Source: Peribacillus kribbensis DSM 17871
GTDB taxonomy: Bacteria > Bacillota > Bacilli > Bacillales > DSM-1321
Direction: 5' to 3'
NCBI RefSeq assembly: GCF_000430765.1
Contig: NZ_AUMQ01000029.1
Span: 150,145 to 214,144, forward strand
DNA: 64,000 nt
Below, piece by piece: positions 16,856-27,034 of the stretch. Within the stretch, counting starts at the first letter, position 1; every line of letters starts with the position of its first letter. The position numbers and the translations under genes were made by a program. The notes below the pieces were generated by a model. The model saw nothing but the letters and a program-made list of their open reading frames with translations, made no database searches and was not told the DNA's origin.

Positions 16856-17614
16856 CTATTCTCCTTTTAACAGATCTGACAGCTTGCTTTTAATTTCCTG
16901 CAGCTGGCTGTCGACACTGGCATCGATTCTTCCGTTAGAGGATTCAATTATACAGCCCGTGACCGCAAGCTCCTCATCAGGATAAATGTATAAATCTGTT
17001 TCCCTGGGAAAGAGCGAGGTCAGGCTTTCCTTTTCGGATAGCAATAATTGATAATGCATTGGATGGACATGAAGCTGGACTTCAGTATATTCTCGAGCTT
17101 CTTTAACCGCGCGCTTGACAAGTTGAAGGATAAATTCCTGTGATTCCCCCAGCTTCTGCCCGATGATTTTTTCAGCAATTTTTACACTGAGCTTTACAAT
17201 GGTTTCCTGGGCAGATTCGATTCTTTCCTGATAATCAGCCTGTGAATCCTGGACAGTCTTTCTTGCAAGCTGGACCGCTTCCCTCATTTCCCGATAACCA
17301 TCATCCCTGCCTGTCTCGAATCCGCTTCGATATCCATCCTGTTTAGCGGCTTCCATCATCCCGGGTATCTCTTCCATCTCAATCTGTTGTTTATCATTCC
17401 TGGCGTTTTCAATGATCCGGCGGGCTTCCTCCTCCGCTTCAGAAATCAGCTTCCGGGAAGCTTCAGCAGCTTCCTGAAGCATCTGTTCGATCTGCAGGGA
17501 AGGATCAGCCCCCGTTTCAATCTCTATTTCACTTTGAACATAAAGGCTTCTGATCCGGATTGGTTTATCGGTTTTGGCATTTAATGCATAGGACGATTTA
17601 ATAATCCTAGACAA
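16856..17614 (-). CDS. fliH: FliH, flagellar ATPase regulator
   Basis: A 252-residue protein with a long charged coiled coil (about 40-130) and a C-terminal domain like the V/F-type ATPase peripheral stalk (VKLSVKIAEKIIGQKL, then VKRAVKEAREYTEVQLHVHP). It binds and holds FliI at the export gate. The start is TTG 17614 with GGAGGAGATGACATAA upstream; it overlaps fliG by 8 nt. Longer than the roughly 208-residue B. subtilis protein, mainly in the coiled coil. Confidence 0.93.
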   Translation of the reverse strand: MSRIIKSSYALNAKTDKPIRIRSLYVQSEIEIETGADPSLQIEQMLQEAAEASRKLISEAEEEARRIIENARNDKQQIEMEEIPGMMEAAKQDGYRSGFETGRDDGYREMREAVQLARKTVQDSQADYQERIESAQETIVKLSVKIAEKIIGQKLGESQEFILQLVKRAVKEAREYTEVQLHVHPMHYQLLLSEKESLTSLFPRETDLYIYPDEELAVTGCIIESSNGRIDASVDSQLQEIKSKLSDLLKGE

Positions 17615-18614
17615 TTATGTCATCTCCTCCGCCTCTGGCTATCACAATTTCTCCTGATTCCTCCAGACGGCGGATGACAGCCACAATTCTTGATTGCGCC
17701 TCTTCTACATCACGCAGCCTGACAGGGCCCATAAATTCCATTTCCTCCTGGAATGTGTCAACCATACGTTTGGACATATTTTTAAATACAATGTCCTTAA
17801 CCTCCTCAGAGGAAACCTTAAGTGACAGCATAAGATCATCGTTTTCAGCATCCCGGATGACCCTCTGGATGGCTCTGCTGTCAAGGGTGACAATGTCTTC
17901 AAATACGAACATTCTTTTCTTAATTTCTTCTGCAAGCTCCGGATCCTGGATTTCAAGTGCATCCAATATGGTTCTTTCAGTCGACCTGTCTACTCCATTT
18001 AACACTTCAACAACTGCCTCTACACCGCCAGTCTGAGTATAATCATGCGTAACAGTTGCCGACAGCTTCCTTTCCAGGATCTGTTCAACTTCATTAATGA
18101 TCTCAGGAGATGTACTGTCCATGATCGCAATCCTTCTTGCTATATCCGCCTGTACCTCTTGCGGAAGCTCTGAAAGAATCTGGCCGGCTTGGGCGGGGTC
18201 CAGATAAGAAAGGATCAAAGCAATGGTCTGCGGGTGCTCGTTTTGGATAAAATTCAAGATTTGTCCCGGATCCGCTTTTCTGGCAAAATCAAACGGCCTT
18301 ACCTGAAGGGATGATGTTAGCCTATTGATAATCGCGGATGCTTGTTCAGACCCAAGCGCCTTTTCAAGGACAGTTTTGGCGTATCCAATGCCTCCCTGTG
18401 CGATATAATCTTGGGCCATGGCAATATTATGAAATTCTTCTACTATTTCTTCTTTATTCTTAGAATCTACTTTTCTAACACCGGATATTTCTAATGTGAG
18501 CCTTTCAATTTCTTCTTCAGACAAATGCTTATAGACAGAAGCTGATACGTCCGGCCCTAGAGAGATAAGCAGTATAGCTGCCTTTTGTTTTCCAGTGAGC
18601 CCTTTTTCCTTCAA
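17607..18614 (-). CDS. fliG: FliG, rotor switch/torque protein
   Basis: A 335-residue rotor protein with three helical domains. LTGKQKAAILLISLG opens the FliF-binding N domain, EHPQTIALILSYLDP is the middle-domain EHPQR-type motif, and KKRMFVFEDIVTLDSRAIQRVIRD is the charged torque helix that faces the stator. The C-terminus ends GGGDDIIV as in Bacillus. TTG 18614 is the first possible start after an in-frame stop, with GGGAGG 10 nt upstream. Confidence 0.97.
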   Translation of the reverse strand: MKEKGLTGKQKAAILLISLGPDVSASVYKHLSEEEIERLTLEISGVRKVDSKNKEEIVEEFHNIAMAQDYIAQGGIGYAKTVLEKALGSEQASAIINRLTSSLQVRPFDFARKADPGQILNFIQNEHPQTIALILSYLDPAQAGQILSELPQEVQADIARRIAIMDSTSPEIINEVEQILERKLSATVTHDYTQTGGVEAVVEVLNGVDRSTERTILDALEIQDPELAEEIKKRMFVFEDIVTLDSRAIQRVIRDAENDDLMLSLKVSSEEVKDIVFKNMSKRMVDTFQEEMEFMGPVRLRDVEEAQSRIVAVIRRLEESGEIVIARGGGDDIIV

Positions 18615-18632
18615 CCGTACACTACCTCCCTT

Positions 18633-20225
18633 TTACTCTTCCGCTATCCAGGTCCGCAGAAGTTTTGCAAACTCTTCCGGTTTTTCTTTGGCGAGTTTCT
18701 CAAGCTGTTTTCTGCGCACATTCGCTTCTGTTTCAACCGGTTCGCTTACATCCGGTATATCCAACGTTGTGTGCTCTTCTAAACTAAATTCCTCTTCCAC
18801 GTTCTTCCTTCTTGAACGGATGTATAGAATAATAGCGACTATCAGTGCTGCAAGCAGCACTCCGCCAACGATATAGATCCACAAAGGAATGGACGATTTC
18901 TGCTGAGAAGAAAAATTCACTTTTCCATTAAAAGGCTGGACCGACACAGCAATCTTTTGATTTACAATCTGGTCAGGGGTAGTTGCCGGAAGATATTGTT
19001 TATCAACAGAAGTTCTCACGATGGTGCCAAGGACCTTTGTTATATCATCAATCCTTGCCTGAGGCAGTGAATTGACATCATTTTTCTTAGGGGGCTCTAC
19101 CATGACCTGAATGCCAAGGTCCCTGATTTTATAAGGACTTTCTACGATATCCTTTTTAATTCGATTGACTTCATAGTTGACCGTATCTTGGGCTTTTTCA
19201 TAGTTCCCATCCTGCCCGTTAGTAATCTGGGCATACTGGCCGGCAGTGTCGGATGTCTCTCCCGATGTAGGTGTCCCCCCGGCGGCGGCACCTTTTCCAT
19301 TCCAGGTTTCGGTAATCTTTTGAGCACTTATTGCAATTCCCTGCATCTTCGTCTTATCGACCGGCTCTACTAGTTTTTCCTCTCTTTTTTCCTGAGTGAA
19401 ATCAATATCAGCTGTTACCGAAACGACCACCTTGTCCTGACCCATAAGAGTGCCAAGCATGCTTTGTACACGTCTCTGCAAATCGCGCTCGACTTCCTTC
19501 TGCATATCGTGCTGGGCCGTAAACACGGTTCCATTTTGCAGATTATTTTCATTTTTCAGATCAAAATACTCAAAATTTTGATTCATAATGACGATATTAT
19601 CTGTAGGCAGATTAGGCACGCTTTTTGAAACAAGATGATAAAGAGATCTAATCTGGCTGTCCTGGAACTGGTAGCCGGGCTTTGTCTGCAGGACGACTGA
19701 AGCCGAAGCTTCCTGTCCGCTGTCGCTTACAAAGATGCCTTTGTCAGGCAGGCTCAGCATCACCTTCGCATCTTCAACACCGTCAATCCCTTTAATAAGA
19801 TTCGCCAGCTCCGTCTGCATGCTATCCAGCTTCACCACTTGAAATTCATTATCTGTCATGCCAAATCCGGCATTTTTGCTAAAAAAAGAATAATCAATGC
19901 TCCCTGATTCCGGAATACCTTCCGAGGCTAATTGCACTTTTAATGTATCCACATTCTCTTCAGGCACCAGGATTGTTTTTCCTCCGTCAGCAATCTGTGA
20001 GGAGATGCCTTTCCCATCAAGGTTCTCCTTGATCTGCCCTGTTTCTGAAGGGGCCAGATCACTGTAAAGAGGGACCATTGTTTCTCTTGTAGAAAAAAAG
20101 GAAATGGCACCGATTAAAGCAATGCCGAGAATAACCGACACGACGAGCCATGTTCTCTGCTTCTTGGTCCTGCCGTTCCAAAAACCGGATATTCTGTTTT
20201 TCATGTTTCCTAAAAATTCATTCAT
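18633..20225 (-). CDS. fliF: FliF, MS-ring protein
   Basis: A 530-residue MS-ring subunit. Membrane helices lie near residues 25-45 and 445-465. RBM1/RBM2 lie between (VPLYSDLAPSETGQIKENL; GVEDAKVMLSLPD), and the central region includes a Gly/Thr-rich linker near 305-325. The C-terminal tail binds FliG (KLAKEKPEEFAKLLRTWI). It is the base on which C ring and export gate assemble. ATG 20225 has GGGGGAT upstream. Confidence 0.97.
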   Translation of the reverse strand: MNEFLGNMKNRISGFWNGRTKKQRTWLVVSVILGIALIGAISFFSTRETMVPLYSDLAPSETGQIKENLDGKGISSQIADGGKTILVPEENVDTLKVQLASEGIPESGSIDYSFFSKNAGFGMTDNEFQVVKLDSMQTELANLIKGIDGVEDAKVMLSLPDKGIFVSDSGQEASASVVLQTKPGYQFQDSQIRSLYHLVSKSVPNLPTDNIVIMNQNFEYFDLKNENNLQNGTVFTAQHDMQKEVERDLQRRVQSMLGTLMGQDKVVVSVTADIDFTQEKREEKLVEPVDKTKMQGIAISAQKITETWNGKGAAAGGTPTSGETSDTAGQYAQITNGQDGNYEKAQDTVNYEVNRIKKDIVESPYKIRDLGIQVMVEPPKKNDVNSLPQARIDDITKVLGTIVRTSVDKQYLPATTPDQIVNQKIAVSVQPFNGKVNFSSQQKSSIPLWIYIVGGVLLAALIVAIILYIRSRRKNVEEEFSLEEHTTLDIPDVSEPVETEANVRRKQLEKLAKEKPEEFAKLLRTWIAEE

Positions 20226-20280
20226 TCTGATCCCCCGGTATCCTGTATATCCCTAATTCATTTCTCTCCGGCAGCCTCAG

Positions 20281-20592
20281 TTACACCTGCATTCTCATGG
20301 TTTCCTGATAAGCTTCTATAACCTTGTTCCTTACCTCCATGGCTGCCTGGAGGGTGATACTTGCCTTTTGGGAAGCAATCATGACCTGATGAAGATCCAC
20401 ATCTTCTCCTTTAACAAGTTTGGCGGTCATATTGTCTGACATATTCTGCTCTTCATTTACTTTGTTAATAGAATCTTTCAGTACGGACGCAAAACTATCC
20501 TTTGCATCGTATGATGTATTGATCGAGTCTGCGTTATTCAATTGACTGGCAGGCTGGACTGGGCTGACAGGCAAATGTATTCCATTAATCAT
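20281..20592 (-). CDS. fliE: FliE, MS ring-rod adaptor
   Basis: A 103-residue helical protein joining the MS ring to the rod. The conserved tail LHQVMIASQKASITLQAAMEVRNK, then VIEAYQETMRMQV, is the FliE signature. It follows flgC by 15 nt and precedes fliF by 55 nt, as in B. subtilis. The start is ATG 20592. Confidence 0.96.
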   Translation of the reverse strand: MINGIHLPVSPVQPASQLNNADSINTSYDAKDSFASVLKDSINKVNEEQNMSDNMTAKLVKGEDVDLHQVMIASQKASITLQAAMEVRNKVIEAYQETMRMQV

Positions 20593-20607
20593 TTTTTATC
20601 CTCCGCT

Positions 20608-21072
20608 CTATTTCCCGATTTCCAAAGCTTTCATTAACATGGCCTTCGAAGCATTCATGACCGTAACATTTGCTTCATATGATCGGGTGGCACTCATCAA
20701 GTCGACCATTTCTTTTAGTGAGTCAACATTCGGCATTTTAACATAACCATTTTTATCGGCATCTGGATGTTCTGGATCATATACCATTTTAAATGGTGTT
20801 TCATTGTCTTCTGTTATTTTGGTTACCTTGACACCGTTCCCCAATGAGCTGCTGTCTACTCCCAGTGCCTGATTGTAAAAGCTTGAGAAAGATCCACCAT
20901 TCGGCTGGAGGACAACCATCTTGCGCCGATAAGGATCCCATTCCTTGGTCTCGGCATTATAGGTCCCTCGAGTTGAGTCTGCATTCGCCATATTGGATGA
21001 AATGACATCCATCCTGACTCTCTGTGCCGTGAGGGCGGATGCCGTATTATTTATACTGTGAAAGATACTCAT
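20608..21072 (-). CDS. flgC: FlgC, proximal rod protein
   Basis: A 154-residue rod protein. It has FHSINNTASALTAQRVRMDV at the N-terminus, SSNMANADSTR as the rod-family motif, and VDLMSATRSYEANVTVMNAS at the C-terminus. It polymerises with FlgB and FliE in the rod. ATG 21072 has AAAGGAGGG at 6 nt and directly abuts the flgB stop. Confidence 0.97.
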   Translation of the reverse strand: MSIFHSINNTASALTAQRVRMDVISSNMANADSTRGTYNAETKEWDPYRRKMVVLQPNGGSFSSFYNQALGVDSSSLGNGVKVTKITEDNETPFKMVYDPEHPDADKNGYVKMPNVDSLKEMVDLMSATRSYEANVTVMNASKAMLMKALEIGK

Positions 21073-21465
21073 TTATTTCCCTCCTTTAATCACGGATTGA
21101 AGGGACCCGAATTTGCCGCTTAAAATTTCAGCTACCGCATTATAGTAAAGCTGATTTTCAGCAAGGTCACTCATTTCTTTATCCACATCGACGCTGTTTC
21201 CATTCGCATTGTATTCCTGGTTGCTTTTCGTAAAAACTCCTCCTGTCCCGCCTGGACCATTTTCGAACTCAATGTGTTTAGGGCTGGTGCGGTAAGCCTT
21301 CATTGAATCCAAGCTATCCTGCAGCATGGATTTAAAGCTGACGTCCTTCGCCTTGTAATTGGGCGTATCCACATTCGCAATATTTTGCGAGATTGTTTTT
21401 TGTTTAAGGGAGGAGTAATTTAGCGCACTCTCCAGGGTATTAAACGTATTTGAAAAAAGATTCAA
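21073..21465 (-). CDS. flgB: FlgB, proximal rod protein; first gene of the fla/che operon
   Basis: A 130-residue rod protein with SLKQKTISQNIANVDTPNYK at about 19-38 and DVDKEMSDLAENQLYYNAV near the C-terminus. I chose TTG 21465 because it aligns with the B. subtilis N-terminus (M-SLFSGT against L-NLFSNT), and GAGGTGG lies 5 nt upstream. The GTG at 21474 is itself inside that ribosome site. A SigA-type promoter lies about 90-118 nt upstream, so this opens the operon. Confidence 0.94.
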   Translation of the reverse strand: MNLFSNTFNTLESALNYSSLKQKTISQNIANVDTPNYKAKDVSFKSMLQDSLDSMKAYRTSPKHIEFENGPGGTGGVFTKSNQEYNANGNSVDVDKEMSDLAENQLYYNAVAEILSGKFGSLQSVIKGGK

Positions 21466-21554
21466 TTTTTCCACCTCAAAATGTTTAATATTAGGTAAAA
21501 AGGGGAATTATGTAGAATTACGTCATTTTTTGTAATAGCATGAACTCCTTTCCT

Positions 21555-21583
21555 ATTTTATAGAATCTATATCTCAATGTCTA
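21555..21583 (-). promoter_or_regulatory. SigA-type promoter for the fla/che operon
   Basis: On the minus strand TAGACA (21583-21578) and TAAAAT (21560-21555) are separated by 17 bp, each five of six matches to consensus. This puts the transcript start near 21548, about 80 nt before flgB. I found no convincing SigD site (TAAA-N15-GCCGATAT). A partial CodY-box-like stretch (AGTTAGAAAATA) lies about 30 nt upstream of the -35, but only 10 of 15 bases fit. Confidence 0.6.
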
Positions 21584-21721
21584 TGCAGTAAAATGGTAAA
21601 AATATGAGTTTTTTGTCCTATTTTCTAACTTTTTGTTACAATTAAATTTCAAATTGGTTACATATACCAAGTATTTTATTGAGTATGAGGAATATATTTC
21701 CAAATGTAAGAAAAAAACAGC
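21584..21721. other. AT-rich codY-flgB intergenic stretch
   Basis: Between the codY terminator and the fla/che promoter lies very AT-rich DNA with no gene. In B. subtilis the corresponding region carries fla/che regulatory sites (CodY, SigD-dependent promoter). Here only the weak CodY-like sequence is visible. Confidence 0.4.
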
Positions 21722-21764
21722 AAAAAAAATACTCCATTCGGCATATTGCCAAAAGGAGTATTTT
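21722..21764 (-). terminator. Terminator after codY
   Basis: On the minus strand an inverted repeat pairs AATACTCC with GGAGTATT, with inner TTGGC/GCCGA pairing around AATAT, followed by eight T residues. It is 9 nt past the codY stop and separates codY from the flagellar operon. Confidence 0.9.
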
Positions 21765-21772
21765 ATAGTTAA

Positions 21773-22552
21773 TCAGCTGCTCTTTAATTTTTCTAGTTCA
21801 ACTAGGAATTTAGAATTTAAAACCTTTATGTAGGTTCCCTTCATTCCCAAAGAACGGGACTCAATTACACCGGCACTTTCGAGTTTCCTAAGCGCATTGA
21901 CAATGACTGATCTTGTAATCCCTACACGATCTGCGATTTTTGAAGCAACGAGCAGGCCTTCATTTCCCTTTAGTTCTTCAAAAATATGCTCAATTGCTTC
22001 GAGCTCACTATAAGACAGCGAACTGATCGCCATCTGAACAACAGCCTTGCTGCGTGCTTCTTCTTCAATTTCCTCTGCTTTTTCGCGAAGGATTTCCATG
22101 CCGACCACTGTAGCACCGTATTCTCCAAGGATAAGGTCATCATCGTGGAACTTTTCTTCCAATCGAGCCAGAATTAATGTTCCCAAACGTTCTCCTCCGC
22201 CAATGATCGGAACAATGGTGGTTAATCCTGATTTAAACAATTCCTTGTTCTCAACGGGGAAAGCTGTATATTCACTTTCAATGTCAATATTTGAAGACGT
22301 TTCCTGAATAGTAGAAAGACCTTTGATGTATTCTTCCGGAAACTGGCGGTCTTCAAGCATTTTCTTCATTCGTTCATTTTCGATCTGCTGGTTGATAGAG
22401 AAGCCTAAGAGTTTTCCTCTTCTGCTTACCACAAATACGTTAGCCTCAATTACTTCACTCAAGCTTTCCGCCATCTCTTTGAAATTCACAGGCTTTCCTG
22501 CAGAGCTTTGAAGCATTGAGTTAATTCTTCTTGTTTTTGTTAATAAATTCAT
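21773..22552 (-). CDS. codY: CodY, global GTP/branched-chain amino acid sensing repressor
   Basis: A 259-residue regulator with an N-terminal GAF domain for isoleucine/valine and a C-terminal winged helix whose recognition region is [22 protein letters not shown] (about 203-224). It represses starvation genes and, in B. subtilis, the fla/che promoter. ATG 22552 has AGGAGG 8 nt upstream. It is the last gene of the xerC-hslV-hslU-codY order, though a 195-nt gap from hslU leaves room for its own promoter, which I could not identify. Confidence 0.98.
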   Translation of the reverse strand: MNLLTKTRRINSMLQSSAGKPVNFKEMAESLSEVIEANVFVVSRRGKLLGFSINQQIENERMKKMLEDRQFPEEYIKGLSTIQETSSNIDIESEYTAFPVENKELFKSGLTTIVPIIGGGERLGTLILARLEEKFHDDDLILGEYGATVVGMEILREKAEEIEEEARSKAVVQMAISSLSYSELEAIEHIFEELKGNEGLLVASKIADRVGITRSVIVNALRKLESAGVIESRSLGMKGTYIKVLNSKFLVELEKLKSS

Positions 22553-22747
22553 TACTTATTTCCTCCTACTTACTTCCACAATCATTGCAATTTGTCTTCA
22601 TGAATCTTTGTATGAACGGAACATGCTGACTAAAGAGGAATATGTCCGAAATCTTTCATTTGTCATGTACCCTTCATGAATTCATTCAAACTTGCTGCAG
22701 CCTGAAAAGCTGCCCTCCGCCAGTCTGTTCATATCTTTTTCACGCTT

Positions 22748-24154
22748 TTACAGAATAAACTGGCTTAAATCCTTATCTCTGGATATATTCCCCAGCTTTT
22801 CCTCTACGTATTGAGGGGTAATTGTAATCTTTTCCATTGTGATGTCCGGTGCTTCAAAGGATAGATCCTCAAGGAGCTTTTCAAGTATAGTATGAAGTCT
22901 TCTCGCGCCAATATTATCAGTATTCTGATTCACATCATAGGCCACCTCAGCTATTCTACGAATAGCATCGTCAGAAAATTCAATTTGTATACCTTCAGTT
23001 TCCAATAAAGCCGAATATTGTTTAAGCAGGGCATTATCCGGTTCGTGCAGGATCCGGACAAAATCATCCACTGTAAGTTTTTTAAGTTCCACTCTGATAG
23101 GGAAACGCCCTTGTAGCTCCGGAATTAAATCGGAAGGCTTAGACATATGGAAGGCGCCGGCTGCAATAAACAAAACATGATCTGTTTTAACCGATCCATA
23201 CTTCGTTACAACTGTAGAACCCTCGACAACAGGAAGAATATCCCGCTGAACTCCTTCTCTTGATACATCGGCTGATGACCCGCCTGACTGCCTGCTTGCA
23301 ATCTTATCAATCTCATCAATGAAGATGATCCCGTTTTGCTCCGCACGATACACAGCTTCCTGGGTCACATCATCCATATCAATCAGCTTGGAAGCTTCTT
23401 CGCTTGTCAAAACCTTCCTTGCGTCGCTCACACTGAGTTTTCTTTTCTTTCTTTTCTTTGGCATCAGGCTTCCCAGGGCATCCTGCATATTCATCCCCAT
23501 CTGCTCCATGCCCGACCCTTGAAGCAGATCGAACATGGACGCCTGCTGTTCTTCAACCTCCACGGTCACCATTTCGTTTTCAAGTTCTCCGGCTGACAAT
23601 TTCGCTTCAACCGCTTTTCTTTTCTCATACATGGTGTAATCCTCAGAGGAAGATGACTCGTCCTCCTCCTGGCCATTGCCGCCAAACAGCATTTCCAAAG
23701 GATTTTTGAAGTTGGCCTGTTTTTTAGCCGAAGGCACCAAAAGCTCCACAAGACGGGAATTCGCATTTTGTTCAGCCCTGTCTTTTACCGAGAGCATTTT
23801 CTCTTCCTTAATGAGCCTTACAGATGTCTCTACAAGGTCTCTCACCATCGATTCGACATCACGGCCTACATAGCCGACTTCTGTGAATTTAGTTGCTTCT
23901 ACTTTAACAAAGGGTGCGCCCACTAATTTTGCCATTCTGCGGGCAATCTCTGTCTTTCCTACACCGGTAGGACCGATCATCAGGATATTCTTAGGAACTA
24001 CTTCATCCCTTAGCTTATCTGACAGCAGCATGCGGCGATATCGGTTTCTAAGCGCAATGGCAACCGCCCTTTTAGCATCATTCTGTCCGACAATATATTG
24101 ATTCAGCTTTTCTACAATCTGTCTAGGGGTCATATTTGACTTATTCGTTTTCAT
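22748..24154 (-). CDS. hslU: HslU (ClpY), ATPase subunit of HslUV protease
   Basis: A 468-residue AAA+ unfoldase. Walker A is [13 protein letters not shown] near residue 60, Walker B is IIFIDEIDK, and the intermediate domain is about 110-230. The C-terminus ends KDLSQFIL, which inserts into HslV. I chose ATG 24154 ([14 protein letters not shown]), with AAAGGAGTGGGG upstream, matching the B. subtilis length (467). An upstream in-frame start at 24208 lies inside hslV and is rejected. Confidence 0.98.
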   Translation of the reverse strand: MKTNKSNMTPRQIVEKLNQYIVGQNDAKRAVAIALRNRYRRMLLSDKLRDEVVPKNILMIGPTGVGKTEIARRMAKLVGAPFVKVEATKFTEVGYVGRDVESMVRDLVETSVRLIKEEKMLSVKDRAEQNANSRLVELLVPSAKKQANFKNPLEMLFGGNGQEEDESSSSEDYTMYEKRKAVEAKLSAGELENEMVTVEVEEQQASMFDLLQGSGMEQMGMNMQDALGSLMPKKRKKRKLSVSDARKVLTSEEASKLIDMDDVTQEAVYRAEQNGIIFIDEIDKIASRQSGGSSADVSREGVQRDILPVVEGSTVVTKYGSVKTDHVLFIAAGAFHMSKPSDLIPELQGRFPIRVELKKLTVDDFVRILHEPDNALLKQYSALLETEGIQIEFSDDAIRRIAEVAYDVNQNTDNIGARRLHTILEKLLEDLSFEAPDITMEKITITPQYVEEKLGNISRDKDLSQFIL

Positions 24155-24167
24155 ATCCCCACTCCTT

Positions 24168-24710
24168 TTAAAGCTCTTCAACAATGATATTTGTATTTGT
24201 ATACACACAGACCTCTGCGGCTATCTCAAGGGCAGCCTTCGCAATCTCACTGGCTGACAAATGTTCTCCTGAATACCGCTTTAATGCTCTTCCTGCGGAT
24301 AGGGCATAATTCCCGCCTGATCCAATCGCCAGAATGCCGTCATCCGGTTCGATGACTTCCCCTGTTCCTGAGATCAAAAGCATATGGCTCTCATTCATGA
24401 CAATCAGCATGGCTTCGAGCTGCCTGAGCATTTTGTCCCCGCGCCACTGCTTCGCAAGCTCAACTGCAGCGCGCTGCAAATTCCCATTATATTCTTCAAG
24501 TTTTCCTTCAAACATTTCAAACAGAGTAAATGCATCGGCTACAGAACCAGCAAATCCCGCCAGCACCTTCCCGTTGAAAAGACGTCTGACCTTACGCGCC
24601 GTATGCTTCATCACGACCGCATTCCCAAATGTAACCTGTCCGTCTCCCGCCATGGCAGATTTGCCATTGTGATTGACTGCAAATATAGTAGTAGCATGAA
24701 AATTACCCAT
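24168..24710 (-). CDS. hslV: HslV (ClpQ), peptidase subunit of HslUV
   Basis: A 180-residue proteasome-like peptidase. The canonical TTIFAV start of mature HslV is at residues 7-12, after the N-terminal extension [20 protein letters not shown] is the family's C-terminal motif. In B. subtilis the extension begins MSSF and an N-terminal Ser is reported as nucleophile; here residue 2 is Gly, so the nucleophile question differs. ATG 24710 has GAAAGGAGAG upstream. Confidence 0.97.
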   Translation of the reverse strand: MGNFHATTIFAVNHNGKSAMAGDGQVTFGNAVVMKHTARKVRRLFNGKVLAGFAGSVADAFTLFEMFEGKLEEYNGNLQRAAVELAKQWRGDKMLRQLEAMLIVMNESHMLLISGTGEVIEPDDGILAIGSGGNYALSAGRALKRYSGEHLSASEIAKAALEIAAEVCVYTNTNIIVEEL

Positions 24711-24764
24711 ATAACTCTCCTTTCAGTTCCTGCCTGCAACCTGTTTCACGAGCCAATTACGTAT

Positions 24765-25667
24765 TTAGGCACGCGGATGAGTATTAATGTATACCTTCCG
24801 CAGCTGTTCTTTTGTAATATGTGTGTAAATTTGGGTCGAAGATATTTCAGAATGCCCCAAAAGCTCCTGGACAGTTCTTAAATCCGCACCATTATTCAAG
24901 AGATGTGTGGCAAAGGAATGCCTCAGCATATGGGGATGAAGACTTTTTTCCTTAGAGGCTTTCTTAATGACGCCATCTAGTATATACCTGACACCCCTCG
25001 CAGACAAGGGTCCTCCCTTTGCATTCACAAACAGGAAGTCATGCTCCCTTCCAGCTTTTAACAACCGGGATCTTGAGGTCTCAATATAAATTTTAACTGC
25101 TTCCCTTCCATAGCTTCCAATTGGAACGTACCGGTCTTTCCTGCCTTTCCCATGAATCAGGATAGTTCCCAGTGAAAAATCGATATCCTTAAGCTTCATT
25201 TCACAGCATTCACTCACCCTCGCTCCTGTTCCATATAAAAGTTCAAGAAGCGCAAGGTCCCTGACACCTAATACCTGGTCAGGATCACATGCCTGAAAGA
25301 GAGGCTCAATTTCTTCCTCATACAGAAACCTTGGAAGCTTATGGTCCTTTTTAGGTAGCGACACGAGCGAAAAAGGATTTTCCTCCACCGCTCCCTCCCT
25401 CATCATGAAGCGAAAAAAACTCCTCAGGCAGGATATTTTCCTGGAGATCGTTTTCTTGGCTAGATTTTTCTCATATAGGCCTGTTAAAAATAATCTGGCA
25501 TCCAAATATTCGATCGCATTGAAATCGGCAAGCCTATGTTCACTCATAAAGATGATAAATTCATTAATATCTCTTTGATAATTGATGACCGTATGATTGG
25601 AACAATTTTTTTCAACTTGTAAATATTCTGTGTAGGACTTCAAGATCTCTTCAATTTTCATTTGCAT
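24765..25667 (-). CDS. xerC: XerC-like tyrosine recombinase (CodV)
   Basis: A 300-residue tyrosine recombinase that with XerD resolves chromosome dimers at dif. The N-terminal SAM-like domain spans about 1-90. Catalytic residues are visible: R in TGARVSE, K in HGKGRKDR, HxxR in HPHMLRHSF, H in LGHSE, and Tyr in SSTQIYTH. It is just upstream of hslV, as codV is in B. subtilis. The start is ATG 25667; an ATG two codons later is possible. Confidence 0.95.
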   Translation of the reverse strand: MQMKIEEILKSYTEYLQVEKNCSNHTVINYQRDINEFIIFMSEHRLADFNAIEYLDARLFLTGLYEKNLAKKTISRKISCLRSFFRFMMREGAVEENPFSLVSLPKKDHKLPRFLYEEEIEPLFQACDPDQVLGVRDLALLELLYGTGARVSECCEMKLKDIDFSLGTILIHGKGRKDRYVPIGSYGREAVKIYIETSRSRLLKAGREHDFLFVNAKGGPLSARGVRYILDGVIKKASKEKSLHPHMLRHSFATHLLNNGADLRTVQELLGHSEISSTQIYTHITKEQLRKVYINTHPRA

Positions 25668-25687
25668 TCAGCACCCTTATAAAGCTA

Positions 25688-27034
25688 CTAAATATTATCA
25701 TAGTTCCACTCGGCAGGCAATGAATTTTCCATATTTTTCACAAAGTTCTGAATTGTTTCTAACGCCCTTTTTGCATGCATTTCGTTGCGGTCTTTTTTGG
25801 CCTTAATCCTTTGATCGAGGTCAGGGAAAAGACCGAAATTCGCATTCATCGGCTGGAAGGTTGACGTATTGGCAGCAGTTATATAATGAGCCATGCTGCC
25901 GATTGCTGTTTCTGCCGGGAAAACCAGAGGTTCTTCACCATTTATGATCCTCGCGGCATTGATGCCTGCAATTAATCCCGATGCAGCAGACTCCACATAG
26001 CCTTCAACCCCCGTCATCTGGCCTGCAAAGAAAAGCTCTTTATTGGCCTTTAGCTGGTAGGTTGGCAGCAGCACCTTTGGAGAATTAATAAATGTATTCC
26101 GATGCATGACCCCATACCGTACAATTTCAGCATTTTCAAGACCCGGAATAAGGCGGATGACTTCTTTTTGCGGTCCCCATTTAAGATGCGTTTGAAAACC
26201 TACTATATTATATAGTGTTCCGGCCGCATCATCCTGTCTAAGCTGAACAACTGCATATGGCCTCTTCCCTGTTTTCGGATCCTCCAGCCCCACAGGCTTC
26301 AAAGGTCCAAACAGCATAGTCTTCTTTCCTCTCTGCCCCATTACCTCAATAGGCATACAGCCTTCAAAGAAGACTTCCTTCTCAAATTCTTTTAAGGGCA
26401 CTGTTTCAGCGGATACAAGCGCCTCATAAAATGTGTTGAATTCCTCTTCAGTCATCGGACAGTTCAAATAGGCTGCTTCCCCTTTATCATAGCGGGACTT
26501 CAAATACACCTTATCCATATTAATGCTGTCTTTTTCAAGGATCGGGGCGGCGGCATCATAAAAATATAAATATTCTTCCCCAGTCAGTACCTTAAGCTTC
26601 TCCGCAAGGGCCGGACTTGTAAGCGGACCCGTTGCAATAATGGCCGGCCCTTCAGGAATTTCTGTCACCTCTTCATTAAAAACAGTAACATTCTCGTGGT
26701 TTTTCACCTTTTGTGTCACTCTGTCAGCAAATTCGTGGCGGTCTACAGCCAAAGCGCCGCCTGCCGGAACAGAGCTTTCATCCGCTGAGGAAATAATGAC
26801 AGAATCTAAGTTCCTCATTTCCTCTTTTAATACTCCGACAGCATTCGTGAGCGTGTTCGCCCTGAGCGAGTTGCTGCAGACCAGCTCGGCAAACTTGTCG
26901 GTATGGTGGGCTGGAGTCTGCCGTACCGGCCGCATCTCATACAAATGGACCTTGATGCCTCGTTTAGCGAGCTGCCATGCAGCTTCACTTCCCGCAAGTC
27001 CGGCACCAATTACATTTACTGCCTTTTTCTCCAT
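25688..27034 (-). CDS. trmFO: TrmFO (Gid), folate-dependent tRNA m5U54 methyltransferase
   Basis: A 448-residue FAD protein that methylates U54 of tRNA using methylene-tetrahydrofolate. The Rossmann motif [19 protein letters not shown] is at about 8-26, CSNSLR is near 54, and [19 protein letters not shown] lies in the C-terminal FAD domain. I chose ATG 27034 (MEKKAVNV), with GGAGG 8 nt upstream. ATG 27049 overlaps that ribosome site. Confidence 0.97.
   Translation of the reverse strand: MEKKAVNVIGAGLAGSEAAWQLAKRGIKVHLYEMRPVRQTPAHHTDKFAELVCSNSLRANTLTNAVGVLKEEMRNLDSVIISSADESSVPAGGALAVDRHEFADRVTQKVKNHENVTVFNEEVTEIPEGPAIIATGPLTSPALAEKLKVLTGEEYLYFYDAAAPILEKDSINMDKVYLKSRYDKGEAAYLNCPMTEEEFNTFYEALVSAETVPLKEFEKEVFFEGCMPIEVMGQRGKKTMLFGPLKPVGLEDPKTGKRPYAVVQLRQDDAAGTLYNIVGFQTHLKWGPQKEVIRLIPGLENAEIVRYGVMHRNTFINSPKVLLPTYQLKANKELFFAGQMTGVEGYVESAASGLIAGINAARIINGEEPLVFPAETAIGSMAHYITAANTSTFQPMNANFGLFPDLDQRIKAKKDRNEMHAKRALETIQNFVKNMENSLPAEWNYDNI

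Noticed and set aside
21475..21660. SigD promoter or strong CodY box before flgB
   Set aside because: No TAAA-N15-GCCGATAT match was seen, and the best CodY-like sequence fits only about 10 of 15 bases, so neither is annotated.
22553..22747. Terminator or small gene between hslU and codY
   Set aside because: A GCAGC/GCTGC stem is present but has no T run, and no start with ribosome site opens a plausible frame.
24765..25667. xerC as part of a mobile integron or phage integrase
   Set aside because: Sequence and position (trmFO-xerC-hslV-hslU-codY) match the housekeeping CodV/XerC of Bacillus.
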